Source of the DNA: Rhodococcoides fascians NBRC 12155 = LMG 3623 | GTDB taxonomy: Bacteria > Actinomycetota > Actinomycetes > Mycobacteriales > Mycobacteriaceae | DNA length: 64,000 nt | NCBI RefSeq assembly: GCF_001894785.1 | Contig: NZ_BCWW01000004.1 | Coordinates: 124,001-188,000, forward strand | Direction: 5' to 3' | Shown here: positions 38,046-46,100 of the stretch, one piece after another | Numbering within the stretch: the stretch's first letter is position 1 | Layout: the number at the start of each line of letters is the position of its first letter | Translations under genes and position numbers: made by a program | Notes under the pieces: generated by a model | Database searches by the model: none | What the model was told of the DNA's origin: nothing | The model's input: only the letters and a program-made list of their open reading frames with translations

Positions 38046-40145
38046 TTATCCCTTCACGTTGGTGATGGAGCGCTGCGCGGCCGCGACGACGGCGTCGGCC
38101 GTGAAGCCGAACTCGCGGAAAAGTGTTGCCGCATCGGCAGATTCGCCGTAGTGCTCGAGCGAGATGATCTCGCCGAAACCGCCGACGATCTTCCACCACG
38201 GCATCGCGATGCCGGCCTCGATGGACACCCGCGCCTTGACGGTGGGCGGAATGACCTGGTCGCGGTAGTTCTGGTCCTGGCTCTCGAACCACTCGACACA
38301 CGGCATCGACACCACGCGTGCCGCGATGCCCTGCGCCTCTAGCAGTTTCTGGGCCTCCACTGCGTACTGCAGTTCGGAACCGGTGCCGATCAGGACGACG
38401 TCAGGGCTGGCCTTCGACGATTCGGAGAGGATGTAGCCACCCTTCGAGACGCCCTCGAAGCTGGTGCCTTCCAGGATCGGGATGCCCTGACGCGTCAGCG
38501 CCAGGCCGACGGGCCCGCTGCTGCTCGACCTGGCGAGCACCGACTGCCAGGCGTAGGCCGTCTCGTTGGCGTCACCGGGGCGTACGACAGACAGGTTGGG
38601 AATCGCACGCAGGGCCGCGAGGTGCTCGACCGGCTGGTGCGTCGGGCCGTCCTCGCCGAGGCCGATGGAGTCGTGGGTCCATACGTAGATGGGATCGATG
38701 TCCATCAGCGACGCCAGGCGAACCGACGGCCGCATGTAGTCGCTGAACTGCATGAACGTTCCGCCGTACGCGCGGGTCGGACCGTGCATGACGATGCCCG
38801 ACAGGATCGCACCCATGGCGTGCTCGCGGATACCGAAGTGCAGCGTGCGGCCGTAGGGCTCGGCGTCCCAGTCGTCGGTGGAGATCGACGTGGGGCCGAA
38901 GGACTTCGCACCCTTGATCGTGGTGTTGTTGCTGCCTGCGAGGTCGGCCGAGCCGCCCCACAGTTCCGGAAGAACGGGTCCGACGGCGTTGAGGACCTCG
39001 CCCGACGCCGCACGCGTGGCGACGGCCTTGCTGCCGGGCTCCCACGTGGGCAGCACGTCGGTCCAGTTCTCGGGCAGCGTGCCCTGCTGAAGACGGTCGA
39101 GCAACTGCTTGCGCTCGGGCTCACGGGCTGCCCAGGACTCGAACTGCGTCATCCACTCGTTGTGTGCCGCGCGGCCGCGTTCCTGGAGCTTGCGAGTGTG
39201 GCCGATTACCTCGTCGCTGACCTCGAACGTCTTGGCCGGGTCGAAGTCCAGGGCCTGCTTGACCTTCGCGACCTCGTCGTCGCCCAGCGCGGCACCGTGG
39301 ACGGCACCGGTGTTCATCATCGTCGGAGCCGGGAACCCGATGATGGTCCGCAGCACGATGATCGACGGCTTGTCGGTGACGGCCTTGGCGGCCTCGATGG
39401 CGTCCTCGATCGCGGTGACGTTCTCGCCGCCCTCGACGACCTGTACGTGCCACCCGTAGGCCTCGTACCGCGCGGCGGTGTTCTCGGACAGGGCGATGTC
39501 GGTCGAGTGCTCGATCGAGATCTTGTTGTCGTCGTAGAACAGGATCAGGTTGCCGAGCTGCTGGGTGCCAGCGAGCGACGACGCCTCGGACGTGACGCCC
39601 TCTTCGATGTCGCCGTCGGAGGCGATCACATAGATGAAGTGATCGAACGGGCTCTCGCCGAGCGCAGGTTCGGGATCGAACAGTCCGCGTTCACGGCGCG
39701 ATGCCATTGCCATTCCCACAGCGGATGCCAGTCCCTGGCCGAGTGGGCCGGTGGTGATCTCGACGCCGTCGGTGTGGCGGAACTCGGGGTGCCCCGGGGT
39801 CTTGGACTTGTAGGTCCGCAGTGCTTCGATGTCTGCGAGCTCGAGACCGAAACCGCCCAAGTAGAGCTGCAAGTACAGGGTGAGGCTCGAGTGACCGCAC
39901 GACAGTACGAACCGGTCGCGGCCGATCCAGTGGGTGTCGGTGGGGTCGTGGCGCATGGTGCGCTGGAAGAGGGTGTACGCGAGGGGAGCCAAGCTCATCG
40001 CGGTTCCGGGGTGGCCGTTGCCGACCTTCTGCACTGCGTCCGCTGCCAGGACACGAACGGTGTCGACCGCCCGGGTGTCCAGGTCCGTCCAGTCGCTGGG
40101 GTGGTGCGCCGTGGTGAGGACGTCAATATCGTCTGTGATCGACAC
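38046..40145 (-). CDS. tkt: Transketolase
   Basis: A thiamine-diphosphate enzyme moving two-carbon units in the pentose phosphate pathway. The 699-residue protein has NGHPGTAMSLAPLAY near residue 42, the ThDP motif GDIEEGVTSEA ending in a DDNKIS metal site, and the pyrimidine domain with GIREHAMGA and THDSIGLGEDGPTHQP. GTG at 40145 has AGGAG upstream. It is the first gene of the five-gene operon, with a promoter about 120 bases upstream. Confidence 0.98.
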   Translation of the reverse strand: MSITDDIDVLTTAHHPSDWTDLDTRAVDTVRVLAADAVQKVGNGHPGTAMSLAPLAYTLFQRTMRHDPTDTHWIGRDRFVLSCGHSSLTLYLQLYLGGFGLELADIEALRTYKSKTPGHPEFRHTDGVEITTGPLGQGLASAVGMAMASRRERGLFDPEPALGESPFDHFIYVIASDGDIEEGVTSEASSLAGTQQLGNLILFYDDNKISIEHSTDIALSENTAARYEAYGWHVQVVEGGENVTAIEDAIEAAKAVTDKPSIIVLRTIIGFPAPTMMNTGAVHGAALGDDEVAKVKQALDFDPAKTFEVSDEVIGHTRKLQERGRAAHNEWMTQFESWAAREPERKQLLDRLQQGTLPENWTDVLPTWEPGSKAVATRAASGEVLNAVGPVLPELWGGSADLAGSNNTTIKGAKSFGPTSISTDDWDAEPYGRTLHFGIREHAMGAILSGIVMHGPTRAYGGTFMQFSDYMRPSVRLASLMDIDPIYVWTHDSIGLGEDGPTHQPVEHLAALRAIPNLSVVRPGDANETAYAWQSVLARSSSSGPVGLALTRQGIPILEGTSFEGVSKGGYILSESSKASPDVVLIGTGSELQYAVEAQKLLEAQGIAARVVSMPCVEWFESQDQNYRDQVIPPTVKARVSIEAGIAMPWWKIVGGFGEIISLEHYGESADAATLFREFGFTADAVVAAAQRSITNVKG

Positions 40146-40264
40146 GAGCAGAAATCTCCTGACATTCGTTCGAGTTGTGGCTCCGAGGATTCGTCGCTCG
40201 GCGGTAACTGCACAGCGCCTGCGTGAGGCGCGAACGTAGTCGATGCCGAAGGACGTCCCCCACC

Positions 40265-40293
40265 AGCCTAGTTCCGACCGACGCTACTGTCGT
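40265..40293 (-). promoter_or_regulatory. tkt operon promoter
   Basis: On the minus strand, -35 ACGACA (40293-40288), a 17-base spacer and -10 TAGGCT (40270-40265). The predicted start near 40258 gives a leader of about 113 bases before tkt. Confidence 0.55.
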
Positions 40294-40363
40294 GCCTTCC
40301 CCCGTCGGAGCACGAACGTGTGTGGCGTCGCCGCATCGTTCTTCGGTTTGGGTGCCCTGCGAA

Positions 40364-40392
40364 TTGGACGTGCAAACCCCGCCGTCTACCAT
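40364..40392 (+). promoter_or_regulatory. ctaB promoter
   Basis: The -35 TTGGAC (40364-40369), an exact 17-base spacer and the -10 TACCAT (40387-40392). The predicted start near 40399 gives a leader of about 190 bases. Confidence 0.6.
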
Positions 40393-40587
40393 CGTCTGTA
40401 GTAGGCGCATGCTCGACGGCTCCCGGGGGCAATTTCCGAACCGGGACCATCCGCGTGCGCGTCGGTGGCCGAGGTCCTCGTGAGGGTTCTCCCAGGATCG
40501 GTCGGCCGCCAGGAACGAACCCGCGTGCCCGACGGCGCGTGGCAAGTGGCCGAGCGCCAGAGAACGACAGTCGTGCGAGGAGACGCA

Positions 40588-41592
40588 GTGCGAATTGGGC
40601 AGCAGCCGGGCGGACACGGTTTCGCCGGCGGCCCCGGATTCGGAGCAGACGACCAGGGCGACACCGAACACGCCGCGCCGGCGTCGGCGCCGCGCAGAGC
40701 GTGGGCTCTCTTCCTGGCCTATGTCGCGCTGACGAAGCCTCGGGTCATCGAACTACTTCTCGTCACGACCATTCCCGCGATGCTGCTGGCAGATCGCGGT
40801 CACGTGGACCCGTGGCTGATTCTCACCACACTGTTCGGTGGAATGCTGGCCGCGGCGAGCGCGAACACCTTGAACATGGTGGTCGACGCAGACATCGACA
40901 AGGTGATGAAGCGCACCGAGAAGCGGCCGTTGGCCCGCGGCGCGATGCCTGTGTCGCACGCACTGGTGTTCGGTCTCGTCCTCGGGGTGTTCTCGTTCTT
41001 CTGGCTCTGGGCGACGACCAACCTCCTCAGCGGCGTGCTGGCCGTCGTCACGATCTGCTTCTACATCTTCGTCTACACCCTGGTGCTCAAGCGCCGAACT
41101 TCGCAGAACGTGGTGTGGGGCGGTGCCGCCGGCTGCATGCCGGTCATGATCGGCTGGTCCGCCGTCACCGGCACGATCGGCTGGCAGGCGCTGGTGATGT
41201 TCCTCGTCATCTTCCTGTGGACACCGCCGCACACCTGGGCCTTGATGCTTCGCTACAAGGAGGACTACCAGGCGGCCAACGTCCCGATGCTTCCTGCCGT
41301 CGCGTCGGAGACCAAGGTGACCAAGCACATCGTGCTCTACGCGTGGGCCACGGTTGCTGCGACGTTGGCACTGGCCCCGGGCTCCGGCGTCGTCTACGCG
41401 GTGATCGCGGTGGCATCGGGAATTTGGTTCCTCGTCGTGGCGCATCGCCTGTACGCAGGCGTGCGGGCTGGAACACCGGTCAAGCCTCTCAAACTGTTCA
41501 TCCTGTCCAACGAATACCTGGCGCTGGTGTTCTGCGGCCTCGCCGTCGACTCTGTCCTCGGCTGGCAGACGCTCGCCCAGCTGGTCTCCTGA
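40588..41592 (+). CDS. ctaB: Protoheme IX farnesyltransferase (haem O synthase)
   Basis: Adds a farnesyl group to haem B to make haem O for aa3 cytochrome oxidase. The 334-residue integral membrane UbiA-family protein has the Asp-rich prenyl-binding motifs [15 protein letters not shown] and [13 protein letters not shown], several membrane helices, and a hydrophilic N-terminus of about 35 residues. GTG 40588 follows GAGGAG at 40576 with 6-base spacing; longer in-frame starts add only Arg-rich sequence. It works with ctaA 3.7 kb away. Confidence 0.95.
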   Translation: MRIGQQPGGHGFAGGPGFGADDQGDTEHAAPASAPRRAWALFLAYVALTKPRVIELLLVTTIPAMLLADRGHVDPWLILTTLFGGMLAAASANTLNMVVDADIDKVMKRTEKRPLARGAMPVSHALVFGLVLGVFSFFWLWATTNLLSGVLAVVTICFYIFVYTLVLKRRTSQNVVWGGAAGCMPVMIGWSAVTGTIGWQALVMFLVIFLWTPPHTWALMLRYKEDYQAANVPMLPAVASETKVTKHIVLYAWATVAATLALAPGSGVVYAVIAVASGIWFLVVAHRLYAGVRAGTPVKPLKLFILSNEYLALVFCGLAVDSVLGWQTLAQLVS

Positions 41593-41620
41593 GCGAGCGC
41601 CTCCTCACATCTGCACCCGA

Positions 41621-42586
41621 TCAGGGGACGAGAACGATCGAACCGGTCGTCTTACGTCCTTCCAGGTCCATATGTGCCTGCGCGACATCTTCGAGCGCGT
41701 AGCGAGCGCCGACCTCGACCGTCAGAGCGCCGCTCGACAACGCCTCGAACACATCGCCCGCACGCCATTCGAGCTCGGCCCGGTCCCGTATGTGATGCGC
41801 CAGCGTGGGTCTGGTCAGAAACACCGATCCGGCCCCGTTGAGCCGTTGTGGGTCGAACGGCGGTACCGGTCCGCTCGCAGCACCGAACAGGGCCAGCGTG
41901 CCTCTGATGCGCAGCGACGCCAGACTGGCCTCGAACGTGTCGGCTCCGACACCGTCGTAGACGGCATGGACGCCCTCGCCGCCGGTGAGCTCGCGAACCT
42001 GGGCCGCAATGTCGTCGTCGTACCGCAGTACGTGGGCGGCACCGGCCTGGGCCGACCGCTCTGCTTTGGCATCGGTGGACACCGTCGTGATGACCCGTAC
42101 CCCCTTTCCGACCGCCATCTGGGTCAGCAGTAGTCCGACGCCTCCCGCGCCCGCGTGCACGAGGACCGTGTCGCCGCTGCGCGCCGGGTAGGTGGACTCG
42201 ATCAGGTAGTGCGCAGTCATGCCCTGGAGCAGCGCCGACGCCGCCTGATCGGCCGGAACGCCGTCGGGAACGGATATGGCGGACGAGGCGTCCACGACGA
42301 CGAACTCGGCATAGCTACCCGGCGCGGCCGCCCAGGCGATGCGGTCCCCAGGAGCGAACGCGGTGACGTCAGGGCCGGCCTCGTGGACAACTCCGGAACC
42401 CTCGTCGCCGGGGATGTAGGGCAGGGACCGTGGATACAGGCCGCGGCGGAAGTAGGTGTCGATGTAGTTGATCCCGATGGCGTCGACGCGCACGAGAACC
42501 TGCCCCGGTCCGGGCTCGGGAATGGGCACGTCCACGACGACCATGACCTCGGGTCCGCCGGTGTTGTCTACTCGAATGGCACGCAT
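41621..42586 (-). CDS. qor: NADPH:quinone oxidoreductase (zeta-crystallin type)
   Basis: A medium-chain dehydrogenase/reductase reducing quinones with NADPH. The 321-residue protein has the nucleotide motif HAGAGGVGLLL (residues 144-154), an N-terminal GroES-like fold (IPGDEGSGVV) and no zinc-binding cysteines, as expected for Qor. It converges on ctaB with a 28-base gap lacking a hairpin. Upstream, TAGAAC lies 6 bases before the ATG, so it may be leaderless. Substrate is not predictable. Confidence 0.9.
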   Translation of the reverse strand: MRAIRVDNTGGPEVMVVVDVPIPEPGPGQVLVRVDAIGINYIDTYFRRGLYPRSLPYIPGDEGSGVVHEAGPDVTAFAPGDRIAWAAAPGSYAEFVVVDASSAISVPDGVPADQAASALLQGMTAHYLIESTYPARSGDTVLVHAGAGGVGLLLTQMAVGKGVRVITTVSTDAKAERSAQAGAAHVLRYDDDIAAQVRELTGGEGVHAVYDGVGADTFEASLASLRIRGTLALFGAASGPVPPFDPQRLNGAGSVFLTRPTLAHHIRDRAELEWRAGDVFEALSSGALTVEVGARYALEDVAQAHMDLEGRKTTGSIVLVP

Positions 42587-42709
42587 ATCCCTGTTCTACA
42601 CGGGAGCGATGTGAGTTCGAGAGCGGACGCACGCTTCCACGACGGGTGCGACAAGTTACCGATCAGTAGCGATTCGGCGGGCCGATGCCGCCACGGTGGA
42701 CGACCTCGG

Positions 42710-42715
42710 TATCGT
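42710..42715 (+). promoter_or_regulatory. -10 element (TATCGT) for the leaderless gene at 42722
   Basis: TATCGT ends 6 bases before the ATG at 42722. No Shine-Dalgarno sequence precedes the start, so a leaderless transcript is predicted. Confidence 0.45.
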
Positions 42716-42721
42716 GTCTGC

Positions 42722-43096
42722 ATGGCTACCGAAATCGACAGTGCGGGCAACGAGAAGGACACGTCCAACGAGGTTCCGAAGGGAACTCTCGCGGCTGTGA
42801 AGGCTTTTCTCGCCGATCACGGCAACTCGGCAAGTGTGGTGATCCAACCCATCGGTCGGGCCGGAACCCGGCTCACGCTGGTCGGCGCAGACGGAGTGCT
42901 CGGAGACCAGGTGGTTCCGTCCACAGCGGTCGCACACGCGATAGTCGCCAGGTTCGACGAACTGACCGAGGCGGAGTGGGACCGCGAGCTGGTCAGTTCG
43001 GTCAATCCGGCACCGGGCCATTACGAGAAGATGGCCGGCTGGGTCGCTCGGCAGAAGAAGTTCCCCAAGGCCCGCAACCAGGCCATCGTCGGGTAG
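42722..43096 (+). CDS. Conserved hypothetical protein (Rv1455 position)
   Basis: A 124-residue soluble protein I cannot assign. The N-terminal 20 residues are polar. The core has VKAFLADHGNSASVVIQPIG and TLVGADGVLGDQVV, suggesting a small alpha/beta domain, and the C-terminus (HYEKMAGWVARQKKFPKARNQ) is basic. It lies between qor and ctaA, as a conserved gene does in mycobacteria, and is monocistronic, ending at a strong bidirectional hairpin. No signal peptide or membrane segment is seen. Confidence 0.8.
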   Translation: MATEIDSAGNEKDTSNEVPKGTLAAVKAFLADHGNSASVVIQPIGRAGTRLTLVGADGVLGDQVVPSTAVAHAIVARFDELTEAEWDRELVSSVNPAPGHYEKMAGWVARQKKFPKARNQAIVG

Positions 43097-43159
43097 GACG
43101 AGAGTCGCAAAGTTTTTTCGACTCGACGGGAACCGTCTCGCGGTCCTATGCGTCGAAAT

Positions 43160-43211
43160 CAGTGGAGGGGCAGTCGGCCATCTGAGGGGGAGGTCGGCTG
43201 CCCCTCCACTG
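43160..43211. terminator. Bidirectional terminator between 42722 gene and ctaA
   Basis: A perfect 14-bp inverted repeat (43160-43173 against 43198-43211), extending inward to about 20 pairs with two G-U, with a 12-base loop. It lies between convergent genes. A smaller GAGTCG/CGACTC pair with six T residues in its loop lies at 43102-43124. Confidence 0.8.
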
Positions 43212-43286
43212 CGATTCGAAACTGCTGTGCTCGGACACGCGCGTGTCGAGCCGGCTGAGGAGCCGACACCCGAAGACTGCCGGGCC

Positions 43287-44291
43287 TCAGGACGCTGCGG
43301 CGACCCTGTCCACGTCGGCTTCCCGATCGGCAACCGCAGGCCCGCGTGTTCTGCACGATGCCCACAGCGCAGCCGTGGCAGCCGTGCAGGCACCGGCACC
43401 GGCAACGTGGAACGCGACGAGTACTGCGGGAACGCCCGTGAAGTACTGCACCAGGCCGATCAGGGACTGGGCCAGCACGATCGCCACCAGAACGTGCAGC
43501 CGCTGCTTGACGGCAGTCGGCGCTCCGACCGCGTACAGAGCGAAACCGAGCCCGACGAGCAGCGCGAGATACCCGACCAGGAATTGCGAGTGGGCGTGCA
43601 CCAGCGTGACGATCTCGATGCCCAGGCGCGGTACCGGCTCGTCGATGCTCTTGTCGCCGGCGTGCGGGCCGGCACCGGTCACCATCGTCCCGGCGATCAG
43701 TACGCCGGTCAGCGCGACGCCGGACAGGGCAGTGAGCCCGCGTAGCGCGGCGGGGACGGTGGGCAGCGACTTCGGCGCGGCGTCGGTTTCACCCACCTTG
43801 ACGAACAGCAGGGTAGCCAGCCAGACCATTGCCATCGACACCACGAGGTGAATGGCCACTGTCCACCACAGCAGGCCGGTCAGCACGGTGACGCCACCGA
43901 TGACGGCCTGCACGACGGTTCCCAGCGGCATGAACCACGCGAAGAGCAACACCTCGCGCCGCCGGGCCGCGCGAGTGACAGCGAGAACGACCGCCGCAGC
44001 GGCGATGACCACCACGAAGGTGAGCAGTCGATTGCCGAACTCGACTGCCTGATGCAGCACCGGAACCTCGGATACTCCGACCGGCGTGAAGCTTCCGGGG
44101 AAGCACTGTGGCCAGGTGGGGCACCCGAGCCCGGAGCCGGTCACTCGGACCACCGCACCGGTGACGGCTATGCCGCCCTGGGTGAGGATGGCGATGAACG
44201 CCAGCACCCGCTGTACCCGCAGCGAGGGCAGGGGCAGGTAGGCCACGAGGCGCAGGAACACGCCGTAGAGCTTCCGTAGGAGGTAGGGCAC
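43287..44291 (-). CDS. ctaA: Haem A synthase
   Basis: Oxidises haem O to haem A for cytochrome aa3 oxidase. The 334-residue, about eight-helix COX15/CtaA protein has the extracellular Cys pair in GSGLGCPTWPQC (Cys57, Cys63) and the conserved HQAVEFGNR (His80, Glu84), with further His ligands in later helices (VAIHLV, HAHSQFL, FHVAGAG). GTG 44291 is chosen because TACCAT lies 6 bases upstream and the family N-terminus is short; an in-frame TTG at 44315 is the alternative. It converges on the 42722 gene. Confidence 0.93.
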   Translation of the reverse strand: MPYLLRKLYGVFLRLVAYLPLPSLRVQRVLAFIAILTQGGIAVTGAVVRVTGSGLGCPTWPQCFPGSFTPVGVSEVPVLHQAVEFGNRLLTFVVVIAAAAVVLAVTRAARRREVLLFAWFMPLGTVVQAVIGGVTVLTGLLWWTVAIHLVVSMAMVWLATLLFVKVGETDAAPKSLPTVPAALRGLTALSGVALTGVLIAGTMVTGAGPHAGDKSIDEPVPRLGIEIVTLVHAHSQFLVGYLALLVGLGFALYAVGAPTAVKQRLHVLVAIVLAQSLIGLVQYFTGVPAVLVAFHVAGAGACTAATAALWASCRTRGPAVADREADVDRVAAAS

Positions 44292-44297
44292 TCCACG

Positions 44298-44303
44298 ATG
44301 GTA
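44298..44303 (-). promoter_or_regulatory. -10 element (TACCAT) for leaderless ctaA
   Basis: On the minus strand TACCAT is followed by 6 bases and then the GTG at 44291. No Shine-Dalgarno sequence is present. It separates ctaA from the upstream ABC/mptB genes. Confidence 0.45.
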
Positions 44304-44358
44304 AACGCCGATCAACTACACAGCGTCGTTGGGTAGAGCGACCGGCGGAAAGCCTCGC

Positions 44359-45159
44359 TCAGGTGAATTTGAAGGTTCGGACCGCAAGAGTGCCGCAGAC
44401 CGCAGCCCAGACGAGCAGCACGGCGATCCCGAAGAGGTCGAACGACGAGGCCACACCGCGGTTGAGCGCCTCGCCGAGTGCGCCGGACGGGACTATCCGT
44501 GCGACGATCTGCAGGCCCTGCGGAATCTGGTCGTCGACGAACACCGCGCTGCCGATCCCGAGCATCACGAACCAGGCGACGTTGGCCAATGCCAACACGA
44601 TCTCCGCCCGCAGGGTGCCGCCGAGTAGCAACCCCATCGAGGCGAACGTGACCGTCCCCAAAGCGATGACGACCGCTCCCAGCAGCAGACCTGCCGGACT
44701 CGGTCGCCAGCCGAGGGCGACGCCGATCGAGCCCAGCAGAACCGACTGCATGATCACCACGATCACGACGGCTACCGACTTGCCGCCGATGATTCCCCAC
44801 CGTGGGAGCGGCGTGGCACCGAGTCTCTTGAGGGCGCCGTAGCGTCGATCGAACCCGACGGCGATCGCCTGTCCGGTGAATGCCGTCGACATGATGGCCA
44901 CCATCATCACCGCCGGCACGACCCGCGCGACGCGGTCGTCGCCGAGCTCACCGAACGGCAGCAGAGTGAGTCCGATCAGCAGCGTGATCGGAATGAACAT
45001 CGTCAACAGCAGCTGCTCACCGTTGCGCAGCAACAACTTCAGCTCGAGACGCGACTGCGCGAACAGCATCCGGGCGGCCGACGCCGGCTGTGGGCGCGGC
45101 GCGAACAGTCCTGTCTCGAAACGGTTGTCGGCGAGCCGGGCTTCTCTGCGCACCGTCAC
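44359..45159 (-). CDS. ABC-2 type exporter permease
   Basis: A 266-residue membrane protein with about six helices after a 55-residue cytoplasmic N-terminus, matching the ABC-2 permease pattern (ELKLLLRNGEQLLL interface region, and a central FDRRYGALKRLGATPL loop typical of these permeases). GTG 45159 overlaps the ATPase stop (GTGA). With the ATPase it forms a complete exporter. The substrate is not shown by sequence; flanking haem A synthase and lipoglycan mannosyltransferase genes give two competing hints. Confidence 0.88.
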   Translation of the reverse strand: MTVRREARLADNRFETGLFAPRPQPASAARMLFAQSRLELKLLLRNGEQLLLTMFIPITLLIGLTLLPFGELGDDRVARVVPAVMMVAIMSTAFTGQAIAVGFDRRYGALKRLGATPLPRWGIIGGKSVAVVIVVIMQSVLLGSIGVALGWRPSPAGLLLGAVVIALGTVTFASMGLLLGGTLRAEIVLALANVAWFVMLGIGSAVFVDDQIPQGLQIVARIVPSGALGEALNRGVASSFDLFGIAVLLVWAAVCGTLAVRTFKFT

Positions 45160-46100
45160 ATCCTCAATTCTCTGCCGGTCAGTTCGAGGAAGACGTCCTC
45201 GAGCCGCCGCTGATCGACCTGCAACTCCGTCGCAAGCACGTTCTGTTGTGCGCACCAGGAGGTGACGACCACCAGGATCTGCGGTTCGATCACTCCGGTG
45301 ACCACGTACGACCCCGGTGACGTCTCCGACGGTACGTAACCGGAGGGCAGGGCCGCGTCGAGCAGGGACAGATCGAGACCTGGGGGAGCGGAGAAGCGCA
45401 GCTGTCCCTCGGCTCCCTGCTTGGTGAGCTCGGACGGGGATCCGGAGGCGACGATGCGGCCGTTGTCGATGATCGTCAACCGATCCGCCAGCTGCTCGGC
45501 CTCGTCCATCAGATGTGTGGTCAGTAGAACGCCGACGCCGTCGCGTCGAAGTGCGTCGATCAATTCCCACACCAGCAGTCGGGCCTGGGCGTCGAGTCCG
45601 GCTGTCGGTTCGTCGAGAAACACCAACTCGGGGCGGCCGACGATGGCACAGGCCAACGCCAGTCGCTGCTGCTGGCCACCGGACAACCGCCGATAGGGTG
45701 TGCGGACCGCCGAGGTCAGGCCCAGACAGTCGAGCAGCCACGTCGTGTCGAGAGGGTCGGCCGAGTACGAGGCGACGAGCTCGAGCATTTCGCCTGCCTT
45801 GGACCCCGGGTAGGCACCGCCTCCCTGCAGCATGACGCCGATGCGGGGTCGGAGCTGGGCGGACTCGGCGATGGGGTCGAGGCCGAGAATTCTGACCGTG
45901 CCGCTGTCGGGTACGACGAAGCCTTCGCACATCTCGACGGTGGTGGTCTTTCCGGCTCCGTTCGGGCCGAGCAGCGCGAGAACTTCACCCGCACCGATGC
46001 TCAGGCTCAGTCCGTCGACGGCGGTGGTGCCGTCGTAGGACTTGCGCACGTCGGTCAACTGCACGACAGGTTGCGCCGCATTCGACGTCCCGGAGATCAC
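45156..46100 (-). CDS. ABC exporter ATP-binding protein
   Basis: A 314-residue ATPase with Walker A GPNGAGKT (45-52), signature LSGGQQQR (139-146), Walker B LVFLDEPTAGLD (159-170) and the H-loop THLMDEAEQL. The C-terminal 90 residues form the extra domain found in DrrA-like exporter ATPases. The start overlaps the mptB stop and its stop overlaps the permease start, so mptB, ATPase and permease are translated as a unit. The old DrrA-like drug-export label is not proof of substrate. Confidence 0.92.
   Translation of the reverse strand: MISGTSNAAQPVVQLTDVRKSYDGTTAVDGLSLSIGAGEVLALLGPNGAGKTTTVEMCEGFVVPDSGTVRILGLDPIAESAQLRPRIGVMLQGGGAYPGSKAGEMLELVASYSADPLDTTWLLDCLGLTSAVRTPYRRLSGGQQQRLALACAIVGRPELVFLDEPTAGLDAQARLLVWELIDALRRDGVGVLLTTHLMDEAEQLADRLTIIDNGRIVASGSPSELTKQGAEGQLRFSAPPGLDLSLLDAALPSGYVPSETSPGSYVVTGVIEPQILVVVTSWCAQQNVLATELQVDQRRLEDVFLELTGRELRM

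Larger units (their letters stand above)
40146..40587. other. Divergent promoter region between tkt and ctaB
   Basis: A 442-base non-coding gap. It holds a minus-strand promoter for the tkt operon at 40265-40293 and a plus-strand promoter for ctaB at 40364-40392. The ctaB leader of about 190 bases contains no open frame I would call a gene. Confidence 0.7.
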
